NCBI GenBank assembly: GCA_903851195.1
Contig: CAINNJ010000058.1
Coordinates: 1-64,000, forward strand
Reading direction: 5' to 3'
DNA length: 64,000 nucleotides
Source: an uncultured Acidobacteriia bacterium
GTDB lineage: Bacteria > Acidobacteriota > Terriglobia > Bryobacterales > Bryobacteraceae
Position numbers and translations under genes: made by a program. A model generated the notes under the pieces. It ran no database searches. It saw only the letters and a program-made list of their open reading frames with translations, and was not told the origin of the DNA. Positions 36,093 to 45,950 of the stretch are shown one piece after another. Numbering within the stretch: position 1 is the stretch's first letter; each line of letters opens with the position of its first letter.

Positions 36093-37690
36093 TACTGATA
36101 CCCGCGGATTTCCTTGAATACCGCCGCGAGCGCTTTCGATTTCGAATCGAACAGCCTTCCCCCGGTCAACTCCGCAATGCCGGCCAGTTCTTCCGAACTG
36201 CCCTCGCCGAACAGAATCGGAAACACGCGGATGCCGCGCACCCGCTCGCCCTGCGCCGCGTACCAGTCGCGAAACTGCCCTGCCGTCAGGCCCCGGTTAT
36301 TCTCGCCGTCGGTCATCAGCACCGCCGTGTAATAACGCTTTTCGCTCACGCCCCCGCGCTCCTCCGCCAGTTCGTCCAGCGCCTGTTTCAGACTCGCGTA
36401 AATCGCGGTCGAACCGCCCGTGCGCAGCGAATCGACCATCTCCCGGATCTTCGCCCGCGCCGCCGCGTTCTCCTCCGGCGTGGATCCCATCGGAAACAGC
36501 AGCGTGGGCGCGGGCTCTTCGGAGAACGTGATCACCCCCACCTTCTCGCGATTCTGAAACCGCGCGAAACGTTGCGAGGAAACCGCCGTGTCCGACGCCA
36601 GCAGCCGCATCGCATCCTGCAGCGCGGCAATGCGGGGCCCCTTCATGGAGCCCGAAACGTCCAGGATATAGCGCGCCGTTCCCGGGATCCGCACCTCCGC
36701 CAGAAAGTTATCCAGCAGCGCGTCAATGGTGGCCGCCTGGCCGGGGAACGGAAGTTCGATCAGAGTGCGCGCCGGAATCGCCGCCGCCACGGTCGCGTCC
36801 GCATTGACGGGCCGCCGCAGCGTCCGCTCCGACATCCTGGTCTGAAATTCCTTGCCGCGCAGATAACTCACCAGCCGGTCGTACTCCGCGCGCTTCCCGC
36901 CGTTGAGCAGCATCAGCGGATAATCCGCCGTAATGATCCCTTCCTTCGGATAGACCAGAACGAAAGGCTCCGCCAGCTTGCCGGACGCATTCATCGACAG
37001 CAGCACCGATTCGTAATTGATCATGCCGTCTACCCGCGCCTGGTCCCGTTCGTAGGCTTCCGCCAGCCATCCCGACGAGCCCGATGTCAGCGTCTGCGCA
37101 TGGAAAAAATCCGCCAGCCGGGGATTCCGCAGATCTTCGCGCGTCAGGGCCTCGGGGTTCTTCGACAGCGCGGCCGCCAGCCCGATGGTTGCCGTCAGCC
37201 CCGTGTTGCTCGACGCCGGATTGGTCATGCCGAACGTGAATTTCCCCGCCCGCGCCGCGTCGGAAATCTCCTTCCAGGTCGGTTCCCGCGTGTCCCACCC
37301 AAGCTCGTGCGCCTTCGACTTCTTCAGCCCCAGCAGCACCGGCGAAAGCATCGTCTTCTCCTGCGTGACGATCCTGTCTTTCATGCCCGCATCCATCGCC
37401 AGATACTTGCCGTGGGATACCCAGAGCGCGTCGAATTTTTCGCCCCCGCCGATGCGTTCGATCGCATCCAGCGTTCCCGAGTAAGTGAACGCAAGGTCCA
37501 GCCCGGTGGCGGACCGGATATCGCCCTTGAGCTGCGTCTCGATATCTTTCAGTTCGGAGCCGGCCAGCACGGTGAAGGCGCTCGCCGTCGCCTGTTCCGA
37601 TGACTTCTCGGGTGTCTTCTCGGGTGTCTTCGCGCCCCCGCAGGAAAGCAGCAACACCGCCGCCGCGGCGACTGCGATACGCGGCACCAT
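36092..37690 (-). CDS. Lipoprotein with solute-binding-like and von Willebrand A domains
   Basis: A 532-residue protein with a lipoprotein-type leader (AVAAAAVLLLSCGGAKTPE). Residues about 40-310 resemble a type 2 periplasmic solute-binding protein (FTVLAGSELKDIETQL, GGEKFDALWVSHGKYLAMD, FTFGMTNPASSNTGLTATIGLA). Residues about 338-532 form a VWA domain with a MIDAS site (YILDVSGSMKGPR, TGGSTAIYASLKQAL, VLMTDGENN). The substrate-binding-plus-VWA architecture is a known companion of TelA-type genes. It probably works at the outer face of the cytoplasmic membrane. Confidence 0.9.
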   Translation of the reverse strand: MVPRIAVAAAAVLLLSCGGAKTPEKTPEKSSEQATASAFTVLAGSELKDIETQLKGDIRSATGLDLAFTYSGTLDAIERIGGGEKFDALWVSHGKYLAMDAGMKDRIVTQEKTMLSPVLLGLKKSKAHELGWDTREPTWKEISDAARAGKFTFGMTNPASSNTGLTATIGLAAALSKNPEALTREDLRNPRLADFFHAQTLTSGSSGWLAEAYERDQARVDGMINYESVLLSMNASGKLAEPFVLVYPKEGIITADYPLMLLNGGKRAEYDRLVSYLRGKEFQTRMSERTLRRPVNADATVAAAIPARTLIELPFPGQAATIDALLDNFLAEVRIPGTARYILDVSGSMKGPRIAALQDAMRLLASDTAVSSQRFARFQNREKVGVITFSEEPAPTLLFPMGSTPEENAAARAKIREMVDSLRTGGSTAIYASLKQALDELAEERGGVSEKRYYTAVLMTDGENNRGLTAGQFRDWYAAQGERVRGIRVFPILFGEGSSEELAGIAELTGGRLFDSKSKALAAVFKEIRGYQ

Positions 37691-37691
37691 G

Positions 37692-38912
37692 TCAGAGACT
37701 CACGGGGCCCGCGGGAGCGCCCGCGGACGCTTCGGAGATCGCCTGCACCGCCGTCTCCTCGCGCTTCATGCGCGCCTCGCCCTCCGCCTGCAGTTCTTTC
37801 AGCATGACGATGTTCTGCCCCATCGTTTCGATACTCTTCGAACGGAATTCGTCCAGCTTGTCGAGCGCCGTGAACACCGTATCGAAGGATTCCTTCAGCG
37901 TCTGCACCCCGATGAGCGGATTCGACTGGAACTCCGTCACGCGGTCCACGTGTTCGCCGAACATTTTCGACGTGGAAGCGATCAGTCCTTCAATGGCCTT
38001 CGAACCCTTCTGCAGCGAATCCATGACCTTCATCTGGTAGCCCTGCGCGCGCGCCAGCGTCACCGCGATGGTCAGGCTCGACATGCCGATGGTCGCCATG
38101 CGGTCGCAGCCGTTGTGCAGTTCGCGCCCCGTTCTGCGCAGGCCTTCCAGCATCTTGTAGCCGTTGATGCAGACCAGCATCTGCGTCTTGACGTCCATGC
38201 CGGCCTGGCGCGCATAGAACAACACTTCCTGCTCAATCGCCTTCGCGCGCATCGGATCCGCGGGCTTCAGCTTCGCTACCGTATTGCTGAGAGTGTCGTC
38301 CAGCCGTTCGATAAACAGATCCACCGACCGCAGCTTCGTCATCGCCTGCAGCAGCTTGTTCATGGTGGCAAACAGTTCCTGATCGTCCCGCGCCAGCTGG
38401 TCCTGCACTCCGTAGATGCTCTCGATCAGCTTGCGAATCGACCCGCTGGCGCTGTCGAAGCGCCGCAGGTAGGCCTGCAGCCGGCTGCCGAACGGGATCA
38501 GGCCGAGAATTCTGTTGGCCGACATCAGGTCGCCCTGCTTGCCCGGATCCAGATCCTCGAACAGCGCGCGCATCTCGTTCATCACCACGAACGCCGGATT
38601 CTGCGCATCGCCCACGAAATTCTTTTCAAGGAACTTCCCCGTCAGCAGCGCGCTGTCGCCGATCTCCTTGCGCCCCAGCCGGAACGCGCTGTCCACCCGC
38701 GCCCGGAACTCGCCCGACGAGACGTCCATCTCCAGCAGATCGGAAATGAATTTGTCGGCCTGTGACAAAGCCGCGTTCCGGACGTCTTCTTTCATCGGAA
38801 CCAGCGCCGCCGCCTGGTCCGGCTCTTTCACCGGAACCACCGGCTCCGGCATGGCCAGAGTGAGCGGCGCTTCCGGAGCCGCCAGCGGTGCCTGATTGGG
38901 CTGTTGAGACAT
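37692..38912 (-). CDS. telA: TelA/KlaA toxic-anion-resistance family protein
   Basis: A 406-residue protein from ATG 38912, with AGGAGG five bases upstream. The family text is clear: ADKFISDLLEMDVSSGEFRARVDSAFRLGRKEIGDSALLTGKFLEKNFVG, the LMSANRILGLIPFGSRLQAYLRRFDSASGSIRKLIESIYGVQDQLARD block, and long coiled-coil helices to the end. It is predicted cytoplasmic. TelA proteins were first linked to tellurite resistance on plasmids but are widespread in stress and envelope loci; the mechanism is unclear. Confidence 0.93.
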   Translation of the reverse strand: MSQQPNQAPLAAPEAPLTLAMPEPVVPVKEPDQAAALVPMKEDVRNAALSQADKFISDLLEMDVSSGEFRARVDSAFRLGRKEIGDSALLTGKFLEKNFVGDAQNPAFVVMNEMRALFEDLDPGKQGDLMSANRILGLIPFGSRLQAYLRRFDSASGSIRKLIESIYGVQDQLARDDQELFATMNKLLQAMTKLRSVDLFIERLDDTLSNTVAKLKPADPMRAKAIEQEVLFYARQAGMDVKTQMLVCINGYKMLEGLRRTGRELHNGCDRMATIGMSSLTIAVTLARAQGYQMKVMDSLQKGSKAIEGLIASTSKMFGEHVDRVTEFQSNPLIGVQTLKESFDTVFTALDKLDEFRSKSIETMGQNIVMLKELQAEGEARMKREETAVQAISEASAGAPAGPVSL

Positions 38913-38925
38913 GTTGCCTCCTGAA

Positions 38926-40038
38926 TTACCGGCTGAGGGCCGCATCGATACGGCCGATCAGTTTTTCCAGAATGTCGTAGCTCGGCGGATCGATCACGTC
39001 CACCAGCGTGTGCGGCACCGCGAGTTTCCGCGCCTCCGCCTGAGCGAAAAGCTCCGTATTATCCTGCGACCGGAACCCGTAACGGTGCGCGATCGACTGA
39101 ATCTTCGCATTGGTCGTCATCGCTTCGGCGAACCGGACGCCGTTGTCGCTGAGCGCCACGATCGTGTGTTTCGACAGAATCGTCGGCGCCGGATAAAGCA
39201 GAACCATATCGGGATTCACGCTCTGCCGCGATAACACGTACTCGAGAAACTGCTGCTCGTAAATCATCACCAGCGGCGCCTTTCCGATCCCCATCGAGGT
39301 GTAATCCTCGAACGGCCCGGCCGAACTCGACTCCTGGAAGCCCTGCCGCGAAAACAGCCCCACCATGCTCGCGCCCAATCGGTCCGCGTCCGCCTCGTTA
39401 TCCACCACGTTATTGCCGTTCCCGACATACGCCGCCAGCGCGAGGTACATGCCGCCCGAATTCGACTTGCGCACGTCCGTGGAACTGACCAGCACCGATT
39501 TCCCCACCGGATAAGCCGTATTTCCCGGCAGATCCTTCCATCGCGTGCCCTTCTGCATCATGCCGACCAGCTTCGCCATGTCCACGATGAACCAGGACCC
39601 GCCCTTGGCCGCCACCACGCCCGCGTTTTCCAGTACCGGCAGCAGCGTCCTCCAGCTGGCCACGCACATCGGCGTATAGAACGAAGTGAAAATCCGTTTC
39701 GACCCCGTCGTCTCGGAAATCTTCACCGCCGCGGGCGCGCCGGCCGGATAAGCGGCATCGAACGTCTTCAGATCGGACCGCGTCGCGATCTCCCGCGAAC
39801 CGGCCTTCTGCACCGTGATCGCAATCCCTTCGGCCGCCAGCACTTTCGTGAGTTCGGGATCGAGCAGGAATTTTTCTTTCTCCGATCCCGTGAGAACCCG
39901 GACCGTAATGCGCGCTGCGGACTCCCGCGCGGCCGCTTCCCCCTGCCGCTTTTCCCGCACCGAGTAGCTCACTGCAAGACCGACCCCGGCGAGCAAAACA
40001 AGGGCGAGCAGAGGTCCGACCAGCCTGCGAAAGTTCAT
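38926..40038 (-). CDS. Membrane-anchored solute-binding-protein-like subunit, first gene of the TelA operon
   Basis: A 370-residue protein with one N-terminal membrane helix (LVGPLLALVLLAGVGLAVSYSV) followed by a type 2 periplasmic-binding-like domain: ITVRVLTGSEKEKFLLDPELTKVLAAEGIAITVQKAGSREIA, then DAAYPAGAPAAVKISE and LVMIYEQQFLEYVLSRQSVNPDMVLLYPAPTILSKHTIVAL. It resembles the solute-binding part of the VWA lipoprotein downstream, so the operon carries two related extracytoplasmic domains. No transporter permease or ATPase genes are nearby, which argues for sensing rather than uptake. Confidence 0.82.
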   Translation of the reverse strand: MNFRRLVGPLLALVLLAGVGLAVSYSVREKRQGEAAARESAARITVRVLTGSEKEKFLLDPELTKVLAAEGIAITVQKAGSREIATRSDLKTFDAAYPAGAPAAVKISETTGSKRIFTSFYTPMCVASWRTLLPVLENAGVVAAKGGSWFIVDMAKLVGMMQKGTRWKDLPGNTAYPVGKSVLVSSTDVRKSNSGGMYLALAAYVGNGNNVVDNEADADRLGASMVGLFSRQGFQESSSAGPFEDYTSMGIGKAPLVMIYEQQFLEYVLSRQSVNPDMVLLYPAPTILSKHTIVALSDNGVRFAEAMTTNAKIQSIAHRYGFRSQDNTELFAQAEARKLAVPHTLVDVIDPPSYDILEKLIGRIDAALSR

Positions 40039-40188
40039 GCAATTCCCTGGGGTGCTTTACAGAATCCTACTCATAGTAACGTGGTCCGCCGCGACCTCGT
40101 TCGTTTGTTCCGGTGAAAATCAGGTGAAAGTCCGCGCCGCGGCTTGCCAAATTGCAGCTTGCCAAAATTACTGCCGCGAAAATGAAAA

Positions 40189-40210
40189 GCCCCACCGCTG
40201 AGGGTGGGGC
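40189..40210 (-). terminator. Rho-independent terminator (minus strand)
   Basis: GCCCCACC (40189-40196) and GGTGGGGC (40203-40210) form a perfect 8-bp GC-rich stem with a six-base loop. On the minus strand the stem is followed by CTTTTCATTTT. It lies about 95 bases beyond the end of the MazF-like gene and should stop transcription of that unit before the TelA operon promoter. Confidence 0.75.
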
Positions 40211-40305
40211 CTTTCGCATTCCCGATGGAACGGGTGCCAGAAACTCATTCCCGAAAACTTCCGGGCATCAAACACCCTTAGCATAACCCTTCTTCTCGCC
40301 CTCCG

Positions 40306-40719
40306 TCAACTCCCTCCCGCCCCTCGGCTCTCCTCCACCTGCCGCCAACTCTGCATCCCCATCGCGTGCAGCACGCACCGCCGCACCGCGAGCAGATCTT
40401 GCGCCCGTATCCGCGCGCCCGTGAACCGCCCGTTGATCCGAATCCGGTCCAGCCTGCCGGTCCGCACGCATGTCAGCATATTCGCCAGAGCCCACACGGA
40501 TTCCCGGCAGTCGAAGAAATCGTAAGCCCGCGCCCGGAACTCACAATTATGATTCAGAGGCGGCGCGGGCGGCGTTTTCGACACCGGTACCACCAGTAAT
40601 GTCTCGGGGAAATGCGTCCGTGATCGCGGCGAAAGCACAATCACGCGCCGCTTTTTGGTCATCTCCGGCGGCTGAAACCCGTCGAAATCGCACAGCAGGA
40701 CATCGCCTGCGTCCGGCAC
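40306..40719 (-). CDS. PemK/MazF-family toxin-like protein
   Basis: A 137-residue protein with the MazF/PemK opening GDVLLCDFDGFQPPEMTKKRRVIVLSPR and the strand LLVVPVSKTPP. It has later helices including RESVWALANMLTCVRTGRLDRI. MazF toxins are sequence-specific endoribonucleases. The usual small antitoxin gene upstream is absent: garD lies 26 bases upstream instead. The start is GTG 40719; a slightly longer version from a CTG upstream is possible. Confidence 0.78.
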   Translation of the reverse strand: MPDAGDVLLCDFDGFQPPEMTKKRRVIVLSPRSRTHFPETLLVVPVSKTPPAPPLNHNCEFRARAYDFFDCRESVWALANMLTCVRTGRLDRIRINGRFTGARIRAQDLLAVRRCVLHAMGMQSWRQVEESRGAGGS

Positions 40720-40745
40720 AAAAGTGATCGGCAGTTAAGCCAATC

Positions 40746-42296
40746 TTACGTCACCGGCCCCGGATTGAACAACGTCAGCGCGTTCCCCAGTCTCCACTTC
40801 TCCGCCCACGTCTCCCGCCCGCTCGCCACGTCCAGCAGCATCCGGAACAACTCCCAACCGATGTCCGCGATCGTCGCCGTCCCGGTCGCAATCCGCCCCG
40901 CGTCCAGATCGATCAGATCCGGCCATTTCTCCGCCAGCGCCGTCCGCGAACACACCTTCACCACCGGCACCAGCGCCAGCCCGTACGGACTCCCCTCGCC
41001 CGTCGTGAACACATGCAGATTCATCGACGCCAGTTGCAGCGTCCCGCACATAAAATCGCCCGCCGGAGTCGCCGCGAAAACCAGCCCCTTCACCGTCACC
41101 TTCTCCCCGTGCGACGCCACCGCCATCAGCGCGCTGGTGCCCGCCTTCGCCACCGACCCGAGTGACTTCTCCACGATATTGTTCAGCCCGCCGCGCTTAT
41201 TGCCCGGCGTCGTGTTCGCAGACCGGTCTGACCGCCCCTGCGCCAGATACTCGTCATACCAGCGCATCTCCCGAATCAGATCCCGTGCCACGTCCTCCGT
41301 AGCCGCCCGCGCCGTCAGCAAATGCACCGCGTCGCGCACTTCCGTGACTTCCGAAAACATCACCGTAGCCCCGGCCCGGACCAGCAGATCCGCCGCGAAC
41401 CCTACCGCCGGATTGCACGTCACGCCCGAAAACGCGTCGCTGCCCCCGCACTGCAGCCCCACAATCAGATCCGCCGCCGGACATGTCACCCGCCGCCGCT
41501 TGTCCAGCTCGATCAGCCGAACCTCGGCTGCCCGCACAATCGCCGCCACCGTCGCCTCGAAGCCCAGCTCATCCTGCAGCCGGATCACCCCGCGCTCTTC
41601 CAGCACCGGCAAGTCGTTCGAAAACAGGCGCGCCGGCTGCAGCTTCTCGCAGCCCAGACTCACCACCAGCGGAGCCCCGCCGAAATTCGGATTCTGGCTG
41701 ATATTCCGGATCGTACGGATCGGAATGGCCGCCCCCGGCGCATCGATCGCCACCCCGCACCCGTAGGTATGCGTGATCGCGACCACATCATCCACATTCG
41801 GGAACCGCGGCAGCAGTTCGGCCCGAATCCGCTGCACCGCGTAATCCACTGTCGGCGCCACGCACTGCACCGTCGTCGTGATGCCCAGGATATTCCGCGT
41901 TCCTACGGTCCCGTCCGCGTTCCGATACCCCTCGAACGTGTAGCCTTCGAGCGGCGGCAACGCTGCCGGAACCGCGGTCGCCAGCGGCAACTCCTCCAGC
42001 AACGGCGCGGCGGGCATATCGAGCAGTTCCTCGCGCACCCAGCTGCCCCGCGGAATCGCCCGCTTCGCATGCCCGATCACCGCGCCATAGCGCAGCACCG
42101 GCTCGCCGGCTTCCAGATCGCGCAACGTGATTTTATGGGACTGCGGAATCGCCTCCGCGGCCCGCAGCCCGCCGGCGAACTCCGCCCCGGGCCGCACGCC
42201 TTCCGCGTTGACGATAATGCCGACGTTATCCGACGGGTGAATCTGAACGTAAAGTGGCTGGAAAAGAGCCTCAGCCGTGGAGCTTTTTATATGCAT
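40746..42296 (-). CDS. garD: Galactarate dehydratase (UxaA/GarD family)
   Basis: A 516-residue protein closely following GarD. It has an N-terminal SAF-like domain ([20 protein letters not shown]...[12 protein letters not shown]...RAIPRGSW), then [75 protein letters not shown] and the end FNPGPVT. It dehydrates galactarate to 5-keto-4-deoxyglucarate; altronate dehydratase is the nearest alternative. Its start overlaps the end of the isomerase-like gene upstream by 26 bases. Confidence 0.9.
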   Translation of the reverse strand: MHIKSSTAEALFQPLYVQIHPSDNVGIIVNAEGVRPGAEFAGGLRAAEAIPQSHKITLRDLEAGEPVLRYGAVIGHAKRAIPRGSWVREELLDMPAAPLLEELPLATAVPAALPPLEGYTFEGYRNADGTVGTRNILGITTTVQCVAPTVDYAVQRIRAELLPRFPNVDDVVAITHTYGCGVAIDAPGAAIPIRTIRNISQNPNFGGAPLVVSLGCEKLQPARLFSNDLPVLEERGVIRLQDELGFEATVAAIVRAAEVRLIELDKRRRVTCPAADLIVGLQCGGSDAFSGVTCNPAVGFAADLLVRAGATVMFSEVTEVRDAVHLLTARAATEDVARDLIREMRWYDEYLAQGRSDRSANTTPGNKRGGLNNIVEKSLGSVAKAGTSALMAVASHGEKVTVKGLVFAATPAGDFMCGTLQLASMNLHVFTTGEGSPYGLALVPVVKVCSRTALAEKWPDLIDLDAGRIATGTATIADIGWELFRMLLDVASGRETWAEKWRLGNALTLFNPGPVT

Positions 42297-43110
42297 CGAG
42301 ACACTTCTGCGCGGTCTCGAATTCGGAGAAGTCGCTGCCTTCCTGTTCCACCAGGTAGTACTCGACTCCGCCCACCTTCTCGGCTGCCGCGAAGACCTGT
42401 TTCCACGGTACCGCGCCCTCGCCCAGCAGCACCCGGTAGCCCTTTTCCTTGCTCCAGTCCTTCAGGTGCAGCGAGTTGATCCGCCCCGGATTTCCGTTGA
42501 TCCACGCCACCGGATCCGACCCCATCTCCACGCACGTCCCCACATCGAACTGCATCATGAAATCCCGCGGCGTATTCGCGGCAATCACTTCGATCGGCCG
42601 CTTGCCCTCAATCGGCGTGAACTCGGCCTGATGATTGTGATACCCGCCCCGCAGCCCCGCCGCGCGCAGCTTGCCGTGCCCCTCGGCCAGCGTCTCGGCG
42701 ATCTTCTTCCAGTCGTCCAGATTCTGCGCCTTTCCGGAACTCGCGATCACCACGAAATGCGTCCCCAGAATCTTGTTATATTCGATGGTTTTCTGGATAT
42801 TCTCCGGCTTATAGTTCGCGAAGGAATTGTGCGTCGAAAGGCATTTGATTCCCACGTCGTCCATCAGCTTCCGGACGTCCTTCGCCTGCTCCGGCGTCCA
42901 GCTGAAATACGGCGAGAAGAACTCCACATCCTCATAGCCGATCGCGGCCACCTTCTTCACCGTCCCCATCAGATCTTCCTGCAGCGCCTTGCGGACCGAG
43001 AAAAGTTCCAGTCCCACCGGCAGTTTCCTGCCTTTCTGGGCGAACGCGAGTGCGGAAGCGAGCGGCGAAACTGCTGCTGCGCGGAGTAGGTTGCGGCGTG
43101 TCATCGACAT
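42271..43110 (-). CDS. Exported TIM-barrel sugar phosphate isomerase/epimerase-like protein
   Basis: About 279 residues from ATG 43110 ([25 protein letters not shown]), which carries a twin-arginine-type leader. The rest is an AP-endonuclease-2-fold TIM barrel ([102 protein letters not shown]). Metal ligands E/D/H appear in these blocks. It probably acts on a sugar in the periplasm; the operon with garD suggests a sugar acid or derivative. Confidence 0.88.
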   Translation of the reverse strand: MSMTRRNLLRAAAVSPLASALAFAQKGRKLPVGLELFSVRKALQEDLMGTVKKVAAIGYEDVEFFSPYFSWTPEQAKDVRKLMDDVGIKCLSTHNSFANYKPENIQKTIEYNKILGTHFVVIASSGKAQNLDDWKKIAETLAEGHGKLRAAGLRGGYHNHQAEFTPIEGKRPIEVIAANTPRDFMMQFDVGTCVEMGSDPVAWINGNPGRINSLHLKDWSKEKGYRVLLGEGAVPWKQVFAAAEKVGGVEYYLVEQEGSDFSEFETAQKCLDAYKKLHG

Positions 43111-43162
43111 GGCTGTTCGCCCAAACAGTATCACGTCTTCTACGCTGGTGGGGGAAAGAAAA

Positions 43163-45439
43163 TTGCTCCCCGTCGACTCACTGCTGCCGGAGATCGTCGC
43201 CACCCTGCGCCGCGCCCCGAACCTGGTCATCGAGGCCGCGCCCGGCGCCGGCAAGACCACCCGCGTGCCCCCCGCACTGCTCGCTCTCGGCGGCGACGTT
43301 CTGGTCCTCGAACCCCGCCGCATCGCCGCCCGCATGGCAGCTCGCCGCGTGGCTTCCGAACTCTCCGAACGCGTCGGCGAAACTGTCGGCTACCAGGTCC
43401 GCTTCGAAGAGGTCGCCGGCCCGAAAACGCGTCTCCGATTCCTCACCGAAGGCGTCCTCACCCGCCGCATGATGTCCGATCCCGAACTCAAAGGCGTCGG
43501 CGTCGTGATCCTCGACGAATTCCACGAACGCCACCTCGAAACCGACCTCGCGCTCGCCCTCGTCCGCCGTCTCCAGCAGACCAAACGCCCCGACCTCCGC
43601 ATCGTCGTCATGTCCGCCACCCTCGACGCCGGCCCCGTCACCCACTTCCTCGGCGGCTGCGCGTCGCTCAAGTCCGAAGGCCGCCTCTTCCCGCTTGAAA
43701 TTGCCCACACGCCCTATTCCGCCGCCCCGCTCGAAGACCAGGTCGCCGCCGCTATCGAAAGACTCCCCGCCGAAGGTGACGTCCTGGTCTTCCTCCCTGG
43801 CGCCGCCGAAATCCGCCGCGCCGCCCGCGCCTGCGAACCGCTCGCCCGCCGTCACGACTGGCTCCTCACGCCCCTCTACGGCGACCTCTCCCCCGCCGAA
43901 CAGGACCTCGCCGTCGAGCCGGCCGCCAAACGCAAAATCATTCTCGCCACCAACCTCGCCGAAAGCTCCATCACCATCGAAGGCGTCCGCGCCGTCGTCG
44001 ATTCCGGCCTCGCCCGCGTCGCCACGGACTCCCCCTGGACCGGCCTCCCCTCGCTCGAAACCAAACGCATCAGCAAAGCCTCCGCCACCCAGCGCGCCGG
44101 CCGCGCCGGCCGCACCGGACCCGGCCGCGTCATCCGCCTCTACACCGCGGAAGACTTCCACCGCCGCGCCGATCACGACGAGCCAGAAATCCTTCGCCGC
44201 GAACTCTCCCAGATGTGCCTGCAGCTCGAAACCGCCGGCATCCACGACCCCCTGCAGCTCGACTGGCTGAGTCCGCCTCTCAAGCCGGCCCTCGACGCCG
44301 CAGAAGCTCTCCTCGATCGCCTGCGCGCCCGCGGCCCCGAAGCCGCCCGCATGGCCAGACTCCCCGTCCACCCGCGCCTCGCCCGTCTGCTTCTCGACGC
44401 CGAACAGGCCGGCGCCGGGGACCACGCCTGTCGCGTCGCCGCGCTCCTCTCCAGCGGCCAGCGCCTCCGCACCCTCGACGACGAATCCGACCAGCGGACG
44501 CGCGCCATCCACGACCAGCTCCGCCGCAACATCCGCCGCGGCCGCTCGCACGACGACGAAGCGATTGCCCGCGGACTCCTGGCCGCCTTCCCCGATCGCG
44601 TCGGCCGCGCCAAACCCGGCGGAACCGTCCTCCTCTCCAACAGCTCTTCCGCCACCATCGCCCACCCGCCGGGCGAATTCCTCGTCGCTCTCGACGTGGA
44701 CGGCAGTCTGATCCGACTCGCCTGCGCCATCCAGCCCGAATGGCTCATCGATCTCTTTCCGGACCGCATCCAGGAACGCGACGCCGTTGAATGGCATCGC
44801 CAGGGCGAGCGCGTCGAAGCCGTCAGCGCGCTCTTATATGACGACCTGGTGATTCAGGAATCCCGCGGCGGCACGATTGACGCCGCCGCCGCCGCCCGAC
44901 TCCTCGCCGCCAAAGTCTTCGAAGCCGGCATCGAACGCTTTATCGATCCCGCTGAACTCAATGAATTCCTCGCCCGCGTCGAATTCGCCGCCGAACACTC
45001 CGCCCTCCAGCCCCTTACGGACGCCGACGTGCAAGCCGCCCTCGCCGACGTCTGTTTCGGCCTCCGCCGTCTCTCCGAAGTGGAAAAGAACGCCGCCGGT
45101 CTCATCGGGACGCTCGAACGAAAGCTCGACGCTGCGGCCCTCGAACAAATCGCCCCGGAGCGCCTGAAACTCCCCTCCGGCCGAGCGGCGAAAGTGCACT
45201 ATGAACGCGGGAAACCCCCGTGGGTCGCCTCCCGCCTGCAGGATTTTTTCGGCATGAAGGACAGCCCCCGCATTGCCCGAGGCACCGTCCCTCTCGTGGT
45301 CCATCTGCTCGCCCCGAACCAGCGCCCCGTGCAGACCACCACGGATCTCAGCGGTTTCTGGGTGCGCCTCTACCCGCAGTTGCGCCGCGAACTCGGCCGC
45401 CGCTACCCGCGCCATGCCTGGCCGGAAAACCCGTCCTGA
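43163..45439 (+). CDS. hrpB: ATP-dependent helicase HrpB
   Basis: About 758 residues from TTG 43163, preceded by GGGGGAAAG; this gives LLPVDSLLPEIVATLR, matching the HrpB opening. An in-frame ATG at 43109 would overlap the divergent gene start. Helicase motifs: Walker A AAPGAGKTTRVP, the DEAH-type box VILDEFHERHLETDLAL, motif III MSATLDA, AESSITIEGVRAVVDSG, and motif VI SATQRAGRAGRTGPGRVIRLY. The HrpB-specific C-terminal part ends LYPQLRRELGRRYPRHAWPE. Cellular role is poorly defined. Confidence 0.95.
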   Translation: MLPVDSLLPEIVATLRRAPNLVIEAAPGAGKTTRVPPALLALGGDVLVLEPRRIAARMAARRVASELSERVGETVGYQVRFEEVAGPKTRLRFLTEGVLTRRMMSDPELKGVGVVILDEFHERHLETDLALALVRRLQQTKRPDLRIVVMSATLDAGPVTHFLGGCASLKSEGRLFPLEIAHTPYSAAPLEDQVAAAIERLPAEGDVLVFLPGAAEIRRAARACEPLARRHDWLLTPLYGDLSPAEQDLAVEPAAKRKIILATNLAESSITIEGVRAVVDSGLARVATDSPWTGLPSLETKRISKASATQRAGRAGRTGPGRVIRLYTAEDFHRRADHDEPEILRRELSQMCLQLETAGIHDPLQLDWLSPPLKPALDAAEALLDRLRARGPEAARMARLPVHPRLARLLLDAEQAGAGDHACRVAALLSSGQRLRTLDDESDQRTRAIHDQLRRNIRRGRSHDDEAIARGLLAAFPDRVGRAKPGGTVLLSNSSSATIAHPPGEFLVALDVDGSLIRLACAIQPEWLIDLFPDRIQERDAVEWHRQGERVEAVSALLYDDLVIQESRGGTIDAAAAARLLAAKVFEAGIERFIDPAELNEFLARVEFAAEHSALQPLTDADVQAALADVCFGLRRLSEVEKNAAGLIGTLERKLDAAALEQIAPERLKLPSGRAAKVHYERGKPPWVASRLQDFFGMKDSPRIARGTVPLVVHLLAPNQRPVQTTTDLSGFWVRLYPQLRRELGRRYPRHAWPENPS

Positions 45440-45500
45440 AAGCGCCGTCCGGACGGATGTGGCAGCCGACGCGGCCGTCGGAGCCGGCATCATCGAAGAA

Positions 45501-45788
45501 ATGGCCCAGGTGCAGATGACGGAAGCCGAACTGGCGCGCGATCTGCACGAGGTGCTGGCGCGCGTGCGTCAGGGCGAAGAAGTGGTGGTCGAGGAAGATA
45601 ACCGCCCCGTTGCAGTGATCAGCACTCCGGCACGTCCGGGCCGTCCGATCGGCGAATGCATCGCGATTGCGAAGGCCCACGAAGCGAAGCTTGGGTCAGC
45701 GCCCATTCCCGATGAGGAGTTCGCCGCCGACGTGGAAGCTGCGATCGAAGCACATCGCGAACCACTGGATACTTCGCTTTGGGATTAG
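45501..45788 (+). CDS. VapB/Phd-like antitoxin
   Basis: A 95-residue protein from ATG 45501 (MAQVQMTEAELARDLHEVLARVRQGEEVVVEEDNRPVAVIST), the Phd/YefM-type DNA-binding start. The C-terminal half (EEFAADVEAAIEAHREPLDTSLWD) is the usual toxin-binding tail. It overlaps the start of a PIN-toxin remnant by ten bases, the normal vapBC arrangement, but that toxin is destroyed. Confidence 0.88.
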   Translation: MAQVQMTEAELARDLHEVLARVRQGEEVVVEEDNRPVAVISTPARPGRPIGECIAIAKAHEAKLGSAPIPDEEFAADVEAAIEAHREPLDTSLWD

Positions 45789-45938
45789 TCCTCGATTCGA
45801 GCGTGCTGATTGCGGCGGGACGGCGGGTGCAGCCCGTCAGCGATTGGCGCAACTGCGCTGCACTTCGGCTTCGAAGTTGGCACCGTGAACCTCCGTCACT
45901 TCCGAATGATTCCCAATCTTGTGGTGCGGCCGCTGTGA
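45779..45938 (+). pseudogene. VapC-type PIN toxin with internal deletion
   Basis: From TTG 45779 the frame reads LGLVLDSSVLIAAGRRVQ, the PIN start with its first catalytic aspartate. From about 45845 to the stop at 45936-45938, a different frame reads AIGATALHFGFEVGTVNLRHFRMIPNLVVRPL, the C-terminal end of the same family. Roughly 80-90 residues of the middle are gone and the join is out of frame. The toxin cannot be active. Confidence 0.85.
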
Positions 45939-45950
45939 CGGCCACGGCCG

